Assembly (NCBI GenBank): GCA_045117315.1
Contig: JBGUNJ010000134.1
Coordinates: 13,778 to 77,777 of the forward strand
Reading direction: 5' to 3'
DNA length: 64,000 nucleotides
DNA from: CAG-791 sp045117315
GTDB taxonomy: Bacteria > Bacillota > Clostridia > Lachnospirales > Lachnospiraceae
Shown here: positions 25,301 through 33,964 of the stretch, piece by piece
Layout: every line of letters begins with the position of its first letter
Position numbering within the stretch: position 1 is the stretch's first letter
Program-made: the position numbers and the translations under genes
The notes under the pieces: model-generated
The model's database searches: none
The model's input: only the letters and a program-made list of their open reading frames with translations
Told to the model about the DNA's origin: nothing

Positions 25301-25348
25301 CATTCCCGGAAAGCCGGGCAGACGCCCGGTCAAAGGAGGAAAAAATAA

Positions 25349-27157
25349 ATGAATGACAGATTACCCAAAAGAGAAGAAATAGCGGAAGAACTGACATGGC
25401 GTCTGGAGGATATTTACCCGGACGAAGCGCTCTGGGAAGAGGACCTGCAGGAAGCAAAATCACTTGCGGACAAAGTCCTGGAATTCGAGGGACGCCTCTG
25501 CCAAAGCGCGGACAGTCTCTATCAGGCGCTGAAACTGTATGATGACTGCTCTCTGAAACTGGACCGGGCGGGCGGTTACGCCCTCATGCGCCACGACCAG
25601 GACGCGGGCAACTCCCATTATCAGGAACTCCAGCTGAAGGTGCAGAGCGCTTCAGTCAGGATCAGCGAGGAGCTGGCATTTGTGGAGCCGGAGATCCTGG
25701 CCATCCCGGACGATATCCTGGCGCGCTTCTTTAAGGAAGAACCGAAGCTCTCAGAATATGATGTCACGATCCGCGAGATCCGCCGCCTGAAGGAACACAC
25801 CCTGAGCAAGGAGATGGAACAGCTTCTGGCTTCTGCCGGCGAAATGGCTCAGACGCCCTACAACAGTTTCGGAATGCTCTCCAACGCGGACCTGAAATTC
25901 CCGTCTGTCACTGACGCGGAAGGGAAGGAAATCGTGCTCTCCAACGGACGCTTTGTGCCGCTGCAGATGTCCCCGGACCGGGCCCTGCGCAAAGAGATTT
26001 TCGAGAAATACTATACCCGCTACAGCGAGTTCGCCAATACCTGGGCGGCTCTCTATGACGGCCAGGTGAAGAAACAGATTTTCTACGCCCGCGCCAGGAA
26101 ATATCCCTCCTCTTTTGCCGCTGCCGTAGGAGCAAACAACGTGGACCCCGCTGTCTGCGACCGGCTGATCGACAGCATTCACCGCGGCATGGAGCACATG
26201 CATCGCTATGTCTCTCTCCGCAAAAAGATGCTGGGCGTGGACCAGCTGCACATGTACGACGTCTATGTACCCATGGTGGCCGATTACGACCGGAAATTCA
26301 CATATGAAGAGGCCAAAGAGATCTCCCTCAAGGCTCTCGCCCCCCTGGGAGAGGAGTATCTTTCCATAGTCAGGCAGGCCTATGAGGATCGCTGGATCGA
26401 CGTATGTGAAAACGAAGGAAAGAGGTCGGGCGCCTACTCTTCCGGCGTCTACGGCGTCCATCCCTACATGCTGCTCAACTACACGGATACACTGGATGAT
26501 GTTTTCACGCTTGTCCATGAGATGGGCCACTCCCTGCACACCTGGTACTCATCTCACGCCCAGTCCCACCTGAATTCCGAGTACAGAATTTTCGTGGCGG
26601 AAGTCGCTTCGACCACCAACGAGATCCTGCTGCTCGAGTACCTGCTGGCCCGGGCGGAGGATCCAAAAGAGAAGGCGTACCTGATCAATCACTATCTGGA
26701 GTGCTTCAAGGGAACGGTCTACCGCCAGACCATGTTCGAGGAATTCGAGCGCAGGACTAACGCGATGGCGGAAGAGGGAACTCCCCTCACGGCAGGGACT
26801 CTCTGTGACACATACCTGGAGCTGAACAGGCAGTATTTCGGCCCGGACATGGTTTCAGATCCTCTGATTGCCTACGAGTGGTGCAGAATCCCCCATTTCT
26901 ATTACAACTTCTACGTCTACCAGTATGCCACCAGCTTCTCTGCTGCCGTCGCGATCGCGCACAGGATTCTGGAACAGGGCGAAAGCGCAGTGAAGCCCTA
27001 TCTGGACTTCCTGAGGAGCGGCTGCACACAGGATCCGGTCAGCCTGCTGAAGATCGCGGGCGTGGATCTGTCCACCTCAAAGCCGGTCGATGAGGCTCTG
27101 CAGGTGTTCGGAGACGCGGTCAGACAGATGGAAGAGCTTTGGACCGGAACACTGTGA
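25349..27157 (+). CDS. pepF: Oligoendopeptidase F (M3B metallopeptidase)
   Basis: A 602-aa cytoplasmic zinc peptidase that cuts short peptides. The HEXXH zinc site is in TLVHEMGHSLHTWYSS (H390, E391, H394), with the third ligand Glu in the following EYRIFVAEVASTTNE. Full family length, no signal peptide. AAAGGAGG precedes ATG. With the M18 aminopeptidase and amino-acid permease downstream it points to peptide use as nutrient, though each gene has its own leader. Confidence 0.95.
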   Translation: MNDRLPKREEIAEELTWRLEDIYPDEALWEEDLQEAKSLADKVLEFEGRLCQSADSLYQALKLYDDCSLKLDRAGGYALMRHDQDAGNSHYQELQLKVQSASVRISEELAFVEPEILAIPDDILARFFKEEPKLSEYDVTIREIRRLKEHTLSKEMEQLLASAGEMAQTPYNSFGMLSNADLKFPSVTDAEGKEIVLSNGRFVPLQMSPDRALRKEIFEKYYTRYSEFANTWAALYDGQVKKQIFYARARKYPSSFAAAVGANNVDPAVCDRLIDSIHRGMEHMHRYVSLRKKMLGVDQLHMYDVYVPMVADYDRKFTYEEAKEISLKALAPLGEEYLSIVRQAYEDRWIDVCENEGKRSGAYSSGVYGVHPYMLLNYTDTLDDVFTLVHEMGHSLHTWYSSHAQSHLNSEYRIFVAEVASTTNEILLLEYLLARAEDPKEKAYLINHYLECFKGTVYRQTMFEEFERRTNAMAEEGTPLTAGTLCDTYLELNRQYFGPDMVSDPLIAYEWCRIPHFYYNFYVYQYATSFSAAVAIAHRILEQGESAVKPYLDFLRSGCTQDPVSLLKIAGVDLSTSKPVDEALQVFGDAVRQMEELWTGTL

Positions 27158-27208
27158 CCGCAATATTATGACTGCAATTTCATGACCGCAATTTCATGAC
27201 CGCAGACT
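27154..27208. repeat. Tandem repeat, about 18-base units, at the pepF end
   Basis: Three copies of ATGACCGCAATTTC-like units starting at the pepF stop codon and ending before the LRR gene. Confidence 0.85.
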
Positions 27209-27232
27209 CCAGAAGCCATACAGGGATAAAAA

Positions 27233-28636
27233 ATGAGTACAAGAACAGAAATAGAATTCATCTTTTCCGGAGCGGATGACGCAGCCAAAGCGCGCCGGAT
27301 CGCCGGGACCATGATCTATGTTTACTTCCACAACCATGATCAATGGCTTCTTTTTGACGACATAAAGCCTCAGAGCACCGGCGGCTGGATCCACTATCCG
27401 GAACGGTATGTCCGCTTTGAGGAAATCGGTGATCTTACACTTTTATGGTCTCAGTACAGGATGGAGTACGATGCCATAAGGCGCAGCATGTCCCATACTC
27501 CTGAACTTCTGGACGCAGGAAAATTAGTCAGGCAGATCAGGCAGGCGGGATATCGTCTCAAATTCGGGGACTGCACCCGCTATGCCTGTAAGGCGGAAGG
27601 CTGCCACCAGATTGAAAATCGTTATTTTGAAGATTTTTTCTGCATGTACTGCCTGATCATGGCAGCGGCATTCCCCACAGCGACCTTTGAAGGGATGCTG
27701 CGTATGGACAGTCCCGGGACCTACGCAAAAAGGATACTGACACATGCCGTGTACGACAGAAGTTCCCTGGATTTTGAACAGCTGGAAGGGAATCCCGTCT
27801 ATCACTCCGTCATCGTTTCCTGGGTGCGCTCAGACGACAGATTTGTGAAAAGAAAGATGACTTTTCCCGCCTTTCATGTCTCTATCCTGACAGATGACCG
27901 CGAAGCCGTGAGGCAGGATAAGGAAATCGACAGGTGGATCCGGAGTGTCAATGATGTAGAAATGGAAATGGTTTCGGCAGTGATTCAATTCTCACACGGC
28001 TGCGACCCCGCAGTCACGCTCGAAGCCTCTTCCAGAGAACTTTGCATAAAATATCTGCGCGATCTCCTTGCCCTGCTGGCAGGCAGGGGATACAGGACAA
28101 GGCTTTTCAGCCGCTTGTCCGGACGGGACCGCAAGGGGACCCGCATGGTAATCCCCGACAATGTGACCTGCATCGGTGACAAGGCCTTTTTCGAGGATCC
28201 CTCCCTGCAGAGCGTCGAGATCCCGGACAGCGTCACGGAAATCGGAGAAGAAGCCTTCTGTTCCTGCGCCGGCCTCGAGTCCGTCACCCTCCCCGACACT
28301 GTCACCAGAATCGGTCCCCGCGCATTCAGTAAATGTCCCTCCCTGAAAACAGTGACCCTGCCGCGGAATCTGAAAAGGGTGGGTACAGGGCTCTTTTCCG
28401 GCTGCACAGGACTGGAAAGTGTCCTCATCCCCGACAGCGTGGTCGAAATCAAAAAATGCGTTTTTTCCGGCTGCCAAAGCCTGAAAGCCGTCACCATTCC
28501 CGAAAGCGTGAACAGAATCAGCGCCGATGCCTTTAATGAGTGCAGTCCCGGCCTGATCATCCGGGGCAGGAAGGGCAGCCGGGCAGAGCAATACTGCTCT
28601 GAAAACGGTATGACCTTCGAGGAGCATCCCTCCTGA
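27233..28636 (+). CDS. Intracellular protein with BspA-type leucine-rich repeats
   Basis: A 467-aa protein without signal peptide. The N-terminal 290 residues are unrecognised (for example IYVYFHNHDQWLLFDDIKPQ and a Cys-containing stretch CTRYACKAEGCHQ). The C-terminal part (about 305-450) carries about six LRR_5 units of 23 residues such as IPDSVTEIGEEAFCSCAGL. This repeat is common in secreted gut proteins but is unusual here on a cytoplasmic protein. AGGGATA is a weak ribosome site. The terminator at 28655 follows directly. Confidence 0.75.
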   Translation: MSTRTEIEFIFSGADDAAKARRIAGTMIYVYFHNHDQWLLFDDIKPQSTGGWIHYPERYVRFEEIGDLTLLWSQYRMEYDAIRRSMSHTPELLDAGKLVRQIRQAGYRLKFGDCTRYACKAEGCHQIENRYFEDFFCMYCLIMAAAFPTATFEGMLRMDSPGTYAKRILTHAVYDRSSLDFEQLEGNPVYHSVIVSWVRSDDRFVKRKMTFPAFHVSILTDDREAVRQDKEIDRWIRSVNDVEMEMVSAVIQFSHGCDPAVTLEASSRELCIKYLRDLLALLAGRGYRTRLFSRLSGRDRKGTRMVIPDNVTCIGDKAFFEDPSLQSVEIPDSVTEIGEEAFCSCAGLESVTLPDTVTRIGPRAFSKCPSLKTVTLPRNLKRVGTGLFSGCTGLESVLIPDSVVEIKKCVFSGCQSLKAVTIPESVNRISADAFNECSPGLIIRGRKGSRAEQYCSENGMTFEEHPS

Positions 28637-28654
28637 GCACAGACGCACAGCCTG

Positions 28655-28696
28655 GCCGTACAGAGGAAAAGAATCCGCCTCTGTACGGCTTTTTTA
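28655..28696 (+). terminator. Terminator after the LRR gene
   Basis: GCCGTACAGAGG (28655-28666) pairs with CCTCTGTACGGC (28678-28689), then TTTTTTAT. Confidence 0.92.
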
Positions 28697-28705
28697 TGCT
28701 TTCGA

Positions 28706-28840
28706 GGAGACAGGGACCGAGGAGACAGGGGACGGTTCTGTGTCTCCTCCCCAATGAAACAGGAGACACAGAACCGTCCCCTGTCTCCTCCGAACCGTCC
28801 CCTGTCTCCTCCCTGTCTCCTCCGAAGCTGTCTCCTCCAT
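28706..28840. repeat. REP-like array with a 30-base perfect inverted repeat
   Basis: Arms 28719-28748 and 28761-28790 are exact reverse complements (core GGGGACGGTTCTGTGTCTCC on the left arm), loop 12 bases. Partial copies with CCGTCCCCTGTCTCC continue to about 28840. Similar GGGACGGTTC palindromes are known as REP-type repeats in many bacteria, often with IS200-like RAYT transposases; none is in this window. Confidence 0.88.
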
Positions 28841-28904
28841 GGCGATTGCACAGACATTTATGCAGTTATTGCACAGTAATCTGGCGTTTAACCCCCCTGT
28901 GGAG

Positions 28905-28933
28905 TTGCGCCATTTCGAATACAGTGTTATAAT
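28905..28933 (+). promoter_or_regulatory. Promoter for the M18 aminopeptidase gene
   Basis: TTGCGC (28905-28910), 17-base spacer, TATAAT (28928-28933), 45 bases before ATG 28979. Confidence 0.7.
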
Positions 28934-28978
28934 CACTGCGGCAATTCATGAATCTTATTCAGTTATAGGTGTTTAATA

Positions 28979-30298
28979 ATGAATTTTTCTAATGTTAACA
29001 GCGAACTGTTTTCATTTCTTGATCACAGCCCCAACTCTTTTTTTGCAGTCAAAAACATGAGTGACCTCTTAAAGCAGGCCGGTATGACCCGTTTATTTGA
29101 AGGTAAGCCGTGGAGCCTTGAGGCGGGCAGAGGATACTATGTCACCAGAAACGATTCCTCGCTGATCGCTTTCCGGATTCCCAAGGCAGATTACACAGGC
29201 TTCCAGATGATGGCCAGCCACAGTGATTCCCCTGTCTTTAAGATCAAGACCAATGCCGATATTGAAGTCGATAAACAGTACGTGAAACTCAATGTCGAAA
29301 AATATGGCGGCATGCTGTGTGCCCCCTGGTTTGACAGACCCCTCTCTGTGGCAGGGCGGATCATCGTCAGCACCCCGGAGGGCATTGAGACAAGGCTTGT
29401 GAATGTAGACCGCGATCTCCTGATCATTCCAAATCTGGCAATCCATATGAACCGCCAGGTAAATGACGGATACAAATTTAACGCCCATGTCGACATGCTG
29501 CCGCTCTTCTGTGACAAGGGCCGGGAATCCGATACATTCCTGAAGCTCATCGCATCTGAGGCGGGTGTTTCGGCTGAGGACATCCTTGACACAGACCTCT
29601 TCCTTTACAACCGCATGCCCGCTGTAAGCCTGGGGCTCAACAACGAATTCATTGCCAGCGGCCGGCTGGACGATCTTCAGTGCGCTTTTGCCTCCTTAAA
29701 GGGCTTTCTGCAGGCAAAACCCGGGGATTCCGTGGCAGTCCACTGTGTATTTGACAATGAAGAGGTCGGTTCCGTCACAAAGCAGGGGGCGGCAGGCACA
29801 TTCCTCAGGGATACCCTCCACCGCATAAACAGGGCAATGGGCAGAACAGAAGATGATTACCTCATGAGCATTGCCTCCAGCTTCCTTGTCTCTGCCGATA
29901 ACGCCCACGCTGTTCATCCCAATCATACAGATAAGACCGATCCCACAAACCGCACTTATCTCAATAAGGGAATCGTCATCAAGTACAGCGCAAACCAGAA
30001 GTACACCACTGACGCGGTCTCCGGAGCGGTCATGCGGACCATCTGCCGGCAGGCGGACGTCCCCTTCCAGACCTTCTCAAACAGGTCAGATATGCTGGGC
30101 GGCTCAACCCTGGGCAATATTTCCCAGAGTCAGGTAGCTTTAAACACTGTAGATATCGGGCTTCCCATGCTGGCTATGCACTCTCCTTACGAGACCGCAG
30201 GCGCCAGGGACACCGCTTACCTGATCGAGGCTGCAAAAGTATTGTTCTCTTCCTCCATCGAGGGAAAAGGCGACGGCAGCTATAAACTGATATTTTAA
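28979..30298 (+). CDS. apeB: M18-family aminopeptidase
   Basis: A 439-aa cytoplasmic metallo-aminopeptidase that removes N-terminal (often acidic) residues. Metal-binding and catalytic segments are MMASHSDSPVFKIK, FIASGRLDDLQCAF, FDNEEVGSVTKQGA, SADNAHAVHPN and MHSPYETAGARD. Length and motif order are those of the aspartyl-aminopeptidase/ApeB group. The ribosome site is weak (AGGTG). A good promoter lies just upstream. Confidence 0.94.
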   Translation: MNFSNVNSELFSFLDHSPNSFFAVKNMSDLLKQAGMTRLFEGKPWSLEAGRGYYVTRNDSSLIAFRIPKADYTGFQMMASHSDSPVFKIKTNADIEVDKQYVKLNVEKYGGMLCAPWFDRPLSVAGRIIVSTPEGIETRLVNVDRDLLIIPNLAIHMNRQVNDGYKFNAHVDMLPLFCDKGRESDTFLKLIASEAGVSAEDILDTDLFLYNRMPAVSLGLNNEFIASGRLDDLQCAFASLKGFLQAKPGDSVAVHCVFDNEEVGSVTKQGAAGTFLRDTLHRINRAMGRTEDDYLMSIASSFLVSADNAHAVHPNHTDKTDPTNRTYLNKGIVIKYSANQKYTTDAVSGAVMRTICRQADVPFQTFSNRSDMLGGSTLGNISQSQVALNTVDIGLPMLAMHSPYETAGARDTAYLIEAAKVLFSSSIEGKGDGSYKLIF

Positions 30299-30312
30299 AA
30301 ACGATACTTCAG

Positions 30313-30510
30313 GTTTCCCCTTTTGCGGGCTTATCCCGCGGCTGTTTTGAAGTCAAGGGCTTTGCGCAATGAAGTGAGTTTCCCTTTTGCGGGCTTATCC
30401 CGCGGCTGTTTTGAAGTCAAGGGTATTGCGTGATGAAGTTAATTTCCCCTTCTGCGAGCCTGTCCCGCGGCTGTTTTGAAGTCACAGGTATTGCGCGATG
30501 AAGAATAAAT
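30313..30510. repeat. Dispersed repeat family C, three tandem copies
   Basis: Units of about 64 bases beginning at 30314, 30379 and 30443: TTTCCCCTTTTGCGGGC, TTATCCCGCGGCTG, TTTTGAAGTCAAGGG, TTGCGCAATGAAG. The last ends TTGCGCGATGAAGAATAAAT. The CCGCGG region is palindromic. Confidence 0.93.
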
Positions 30511-30657
30511 AAGTCAGTCTTACGGTTCATCCACAGTCTTACAGTTCAGCCTCAGTCTTCCGTGACCCCTTGCCCGGGACCGGATACTGCGCGGCTTCCA
30601 CTGTTGGCTGCGGAAGAACCGATTATTTTGCATCAAAATAAAAAGGAGCTATTAAAA

Positions 30658-32085
30658 ATGAATTCGAAACAAATCAAATGGTCAACTCTGGCATTCATGG
30701 CCTTCTCCACTGTGTGGGGATTCGGTAACGTACTGAACGGGTTCGTCTACTTCAACGGTATCCAGGTCATCTTCAGCTGGATCCTCATGTTCGCGCTCTA
30801 CTTCGTGCCCTATGCGCTTATGGTCGGTGAACTCGGTTCAGCCTTCAAGGAATCGGGCGGCGGAGTCAGCTCATGGATCCTGAAGACCACAAGTCCCAAA
30901 ATCGCTTATTACGCGGGCTGGACATACTGGGCCTGCCACATCACATACATTGCCAGTAAATCCTCCGGCGGCCTGAAGGCTCTCAGCTGGGCAGCCTTCC
31001 GCAACGCAGAGACATATGACACATTTCCCACCATCGGTGTGCAGCTGGTCACTTTCGCAGTACTTCTTTTCTTCTGCTGGGTTGCAAGCCGCGGTCTCAA
31101 TCCTTTGAAAAAACTCGCGACGATCGCCGGCACAAGCATGTTTGTAATGTCCATTCTTTACATCATCATGATGTTCGGCGCCCGCGCCATCAATCCCGGC
31201 GCGGATTATGTGACCATGGACTTCTCCATGAAGGCCCTGATCCCGCAGTTTAACCTCAAGTATCTCACATCGCTCTCCATTCTTGTGTTCGCAGTCGGCG
31301 GATGTGAGAAGATCTCCCCTTATGTAAACAAGGTGGAGAATCCCAGCAAAGGTTTCCCCAGAGCCATGATCACTCTTGCCATTATGGTCGTGGTCTGCGC
31401 CATTCTCGGAACCATTGCAATGGGCATGATGTTCGATCCCGCTGTCATCAACGGCTCTGAAGAGAGCTTCAGCTCCTATGTATCAAACGGTTCCTATTGG
31501 GCATTCCAGAAACTCGGCGCCTACTGGGGCATCGGTGATTCTCTTCTGATCATCTATGCTCTCTGCAACGCGATCGGCCAGCTCTCAACCCTCGTGATCA
31601 GTATCGACGCGCCTCTTCGTATGCTGCTGGATAATGAGGACTCCCAGGAGTTCATCCCCACAGCGCTTCTGAAAAAGAATGATGTCGGCGCTTATGTAAA
31701 CGGTATTAAGATGGTCGCTGTCCTTTCCGGCGCTATCATCCTGATCCAGTCCTTCGTCCCCGGTGCGGCCGCAGTCCTCAAGCAGCTCACCAAGCTCAAT
31801 TCCGTCTGCATGCCCATGCGTTACCTCTGGGTATTTACCGCCTATATCGCGCTCCGCAAGGCCGGAAGCAAGTTCAACGCGGAGTATCGCTTTGTCAAGA
31901 ATGACACCCTTGCTCTCGCGGCAGGCGGATGGTGCTTCTTTGTGACGGCCGCATGCTGCCTGCTGGGCGTCTATGACACCGATCCATTTACCATGGGTCT
32001 CAATATCGTCACTCCCTGCGTGCTCACCGCTCTCGGAATCATCCTTCCCATTATCAAAAAGCGCGAACAGGCAAAGGCTGCGTAA
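30658..32085 (+). CDS. APC-family amino-acid permease
   Basis: A 475-aa integral membrane transporter with about 12 membrane segments. ATG 30658 is chosen because AAAAGGAG lies at 30642-30649; an upstream in-frame start has none. Recognisable parts are VWGFGNVLNGFVYF (first helix Gly region), VGELGSAFKESGGGVSSWI (helix 2, typical of the amino-acid/glutamate:GABA-like antiporters), and ILVFAVGGCEKISPYVNKV. It closes with a Lys/Glu tail. It may import amino acids freed by the two upstream peptidases. The exact substrate is unknown. Confidence 0.88.
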   Translation: MNSKQIKWSTLAFMAFSTVWGFGNVLNGFVYFNGIQVIFSWILMFALYFVPYALMVGELGSAFKESGGGVSSWILKTTSPKIAYYAGWTYWACHITYIASKSSGGLKALSWAAFRNAETYDTFPTIGVQLVTFAVLLFFCWVASRGLNPLKKLATIAGTSMFVMSILYIIMMFGARAINPGADYVTMDFSMKALIPQFNLKYLTSLSILVFAVGGCEKISPYVNKVENPSKGFPRAMITLAIMVVVCAILGTIAMGMMFDPAVINGSEESFSSYVSNGSYWAFQKLGAYWGIGDSLLIIYALCNAIGQLSTLVISIDAPLRMLLDNEDSQEFIPTALLKKNDVGAYVNGIKMVAVLSGAIILIQSFVPGAAAVLKQLTKLNSVCMPMRYLWVFTAYIALRKAGSKFNAEYRFVKNDTLALAAGGWCFFVTAACCLLGVYDTDPFTMGLNIVTPCVLTALGIILPIIKKREQAKAA

Positions 32086-32099
32086 GTCACCCGCAAAAA

Positions 32100-32158
32100 C
32101 AGACATGTCAATTTTCGAACATGTAAGTTTTCGAACATGTAAATTTTCAAATCTGAAA
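32100..32158. repeat. Tandem repeat, about 18-base units
   Basis: TTTTCGAACATGTAAGTTTT and a second and partial third copy just past the permease stop. Confidence 0.8.
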
Positions 32159-32204
32159 CTTCCAAAGGAAGAAATAATACCTGAAACAGAATTGACCGGA
32201 CATA

Positions 32205-32406
32205 AAAAAGCTGCTCACATCACATGGGATGCGGGCGTTACAGTACAGGCCCACCTGAAACTCGACGTGTTTTTGTACGCCGAAGCGTACAAAAACCGGA
32301 GTTTTACGGCGTTCGACGCACGCGAAGCGTATTGGAATCGTCGAACGCAACGTTACATGTACACGCCCTCGATAGGGCGTGTACTGTAACATGCGGGCAG
32401 CTTTTT
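32205..32406 (+). other. Branched multi-hairpin element
   Basis: Outer stem AAAAAGCTGC (32205-32214) with GCAGCTTTTT (32397-32406). Inside: hairpin 1, TTTTTGTACGC/GCGTACAAAAA around CGAA (32270-32295), extended by AAACTC/GAGTTT; hairpin 2, GCGTTCGACG (32309-32318) with CGTCGAACGC (32339-32348); hairpin 3, GTACACGCCCT/AGGGCGTGTAC around CGAT (32359-32384), extended by GTTACA/TGTAAC. GTTACAGTAC at 32237-32246 offers an alternative partner for 32381-32390. The final T run means it may also end the permease transcript. Confidence 0.85.
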
Positions 32407-32498
32407 CATTCTGAAAACAATATTAATTTGACAATCTTAGTCCCGTAACATTACCATCTTCTTTGAAACCGTTTCAGATTATTCGGAGGCGCATTATC

Positions 32499-33026
32499 AT
32501 GTTCAGAAAAGCAGTCTTTTCAGATATTGATTCCGTTGCAAAAATATATGAGTCTTTGCATGACGAGGAAGAGAAGGGAGTCATCTCAACAGGCTGGATC
32601 CGCGGAGTATATCCGACCCGGTCCACAGCCGCGCAGGCATTTGAAAGAGGTGATTTGTTTGTTTGCGAAGAGAACGGGATCATTCTGGGAGCCGGAATCA
32701 TCAATCAGATCCAGGTTGATGTCTATGCGGCAGCCCCCTGGAAATACAGCGCTGAAGATGATCAGGTATGTGTCCTGCATACGCTTGTCATTTCTCCTTC
32801 TGACAGCGGGAGAGGACTGGGAACAGAATTTGTCAGATTCTATGAGTCATACGCGCGGGACCATCGGCGTCCCGTACTTCGCATAGATACAAATGCCCGC
32901 AATACTGCGGCGCGGAACATGTACCGCAGGCTCGGCTACACAGAAACAGCAATCGTTCCGACGGTCTTCAACGGTATCCCGGGTGTCAATCTGGTTTTGC
33001 TGGAAAAGAGTCTTGAACACACTTGA
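32499..33026 (+). CDS. GNAT-family N-acetyltransferase
   Basis: A 175-aa acetyl-CoA-dependent acetyltransferase. ATG 32499 follows CGGAGG; a further upstream TTG lacks support. The acetyl-CoA-binding motif is VISPSDSGRGLGTEFV, preceded by VCVLHTLVI and followed by LRIDTNARNTAARNMYRRLGY. Full family length. It is flanked on both sides by related hairpin elements (32205-32406 and 33113-33155). The acceptor substrate is unknown. Confidence 0.9.
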   Translation: MFRKAVFSDIDSVAKIYESLHDEEEKGVISTGWIRGVYPTRSTAAQAFERGDLFVCEENGIILGAGIINQIQVDVYAAAPWKYSAEDDQVCVLHTLVISPSDSGRGLGTEFVRFYESYARDHRRPVLRIDTNARNTAARNMYRRLGYTETAIVPTVFNGIPGVNLVLLEKSLEHT

Positions 33027-33068
33027 ACCCATGATCTCGCGCTCTCAAACATATATGATTAAGAGCTG
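33025..33068. repeat. Dispersed repeat family A, short copy
   Basis: CCATGATCTCGCGCTCTCAA then ACATATATGATTAA starts at the acetyltransferase stop. Confidence 0.65.
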
Positions 33069-33112
33069 TGCGCTGTTTCGTGCCGGTCTGAAAAGTAACC
33101 CTGCCGATACAA

Positions 33113-33155
33113 TACAGACCCACCCGAAACCTGACTTGTTTTGGGTGGGTCTGTA
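33113..33155 (+). other. Strong hairpin related to the multi-hairpin element
   Basis: TACAGACCCACCC with GGGTGGGTCTGTA, continued inward through a G-T pair to AAAC/GTTT, seven-base loop. Its left arm resembles TACAGGCCCACCTGAAAC-like sequence inside the element at 32205, spaced on the other side of the same gene. No T run, so not a classic terminator. Confidence 0.82.
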
Positions 33156-33189
33156 CTGTGCACTGTGGGAGAGACTTTATGCCCGGACT

Positions 33190-33828
33190 TTATGCCTGGT
33201 CCTGGTCCTTCTCCTGATCCGGCTGCTGGCCGTCATGTGCCTTCCAGGCGCAGTCTGTGATCTCCATGTCCGTGAACACAGCAGTGAAGCTCGAATCCTC
33301 AGGGCTGCAGGCGTAAATACCGAAGCGGATCTTTCCGCCGCCTTCCAGCATATGGCATATACGCATCTGTGAAAAGTCCTGCCCATCACGGGAGCACTCG
33401 ACGCAATAGTCGTCTTCCCTGCGGCTGAACCGGTACCACATGGTCTTCACATCCGCAGGAATAGCCGTGGTCGCCCAGTCAGAATATCCGTGGTTGGTCA
33501 CCACCGAGCCAAGGTGCTGGAACTTCTCGTTCTCAAACTCCACAGAGGCCTTCAGCCAGTTATCCGAATCCAGATACATGACGATTCCGCACTGGTCAAA
33601 GCGGCAATGACTTCCGGAAAAGTCTGTTTTTACGACAAAGGAGAAATACCTGTCCTCTGTCTCCATCTGCAGGACCGGCGCGTTGTCATTGCGGAAATGA
33701 TAATAGGTCCGCTGCCACAAGTCTGTGTGCGGGGCAGTCGTGATCTCAACCCGGTCCGGTTCAATACTGCAGCCTGCCGGCTCTCTTGTCCATTCCCATT
33801 GAAAGTTTCCCGACTGTTTATTTTTCAT
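33190..33828 (-). CDS. DUF1349 family protein
   Basis: A 212-aa soluble protein of the DUF1349/Ree1-like family, which adopts a concanavalin-like beta-sandwich. Visible family parts are FQWEWTREP, TDLWQRTYYHFRNDNAP, FDQCGIVMYLDSDNWLKASV, EFENEKFQHLGSVVTNHGYSD and RFGIYACSPEDSSFTAVF. Such proteins are thought to bind carbohydrate or act in glycan metabolism, but an enzymatic role is not established. The C-terminal 12 residues (QQPDQEKDQDQA) come from short repeated DNA. AAAAGGGG precedes ATG. Confidence 0.85.
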   Translation of the reverse strand: MKNKQSGNFQWEWTREPAGCSIEPDRVEITTAPHTDLWQRTYYHFRNDNAPVLQMETEDRYFSFVVKTDFSGSHCRFDQCGIVMYLDSDNWLKASVEFENEKFQHLGSVVTNHGYSDWATTAIPADVKTMWYRFSRREDDYCVECSRDGQDFSQMRICHMLEGGGKIRFGIYACSPEDSSFTAVFTDMEITDCAWKAHDGQQPDQEKDQDQA

Positions 33829-33964
33829 CCCTCTGTCCCCTTTTCATTTCTCCGCAAGCACATCTGATTCTGCGCCGTTTTTTCCCGTCTCTTAGCCAGT
33901 TCTTTGAATTCATCGCAAGATCAGCCCGCCTCTCCGTAATTCTTCTGATTCTCCGTCGTTTTCT

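Noticed and set aside
32205..32406. T-box leader
   Set aside because: No T-box sequence and no specifier loop; the downstream gene is an acetyltransferase.
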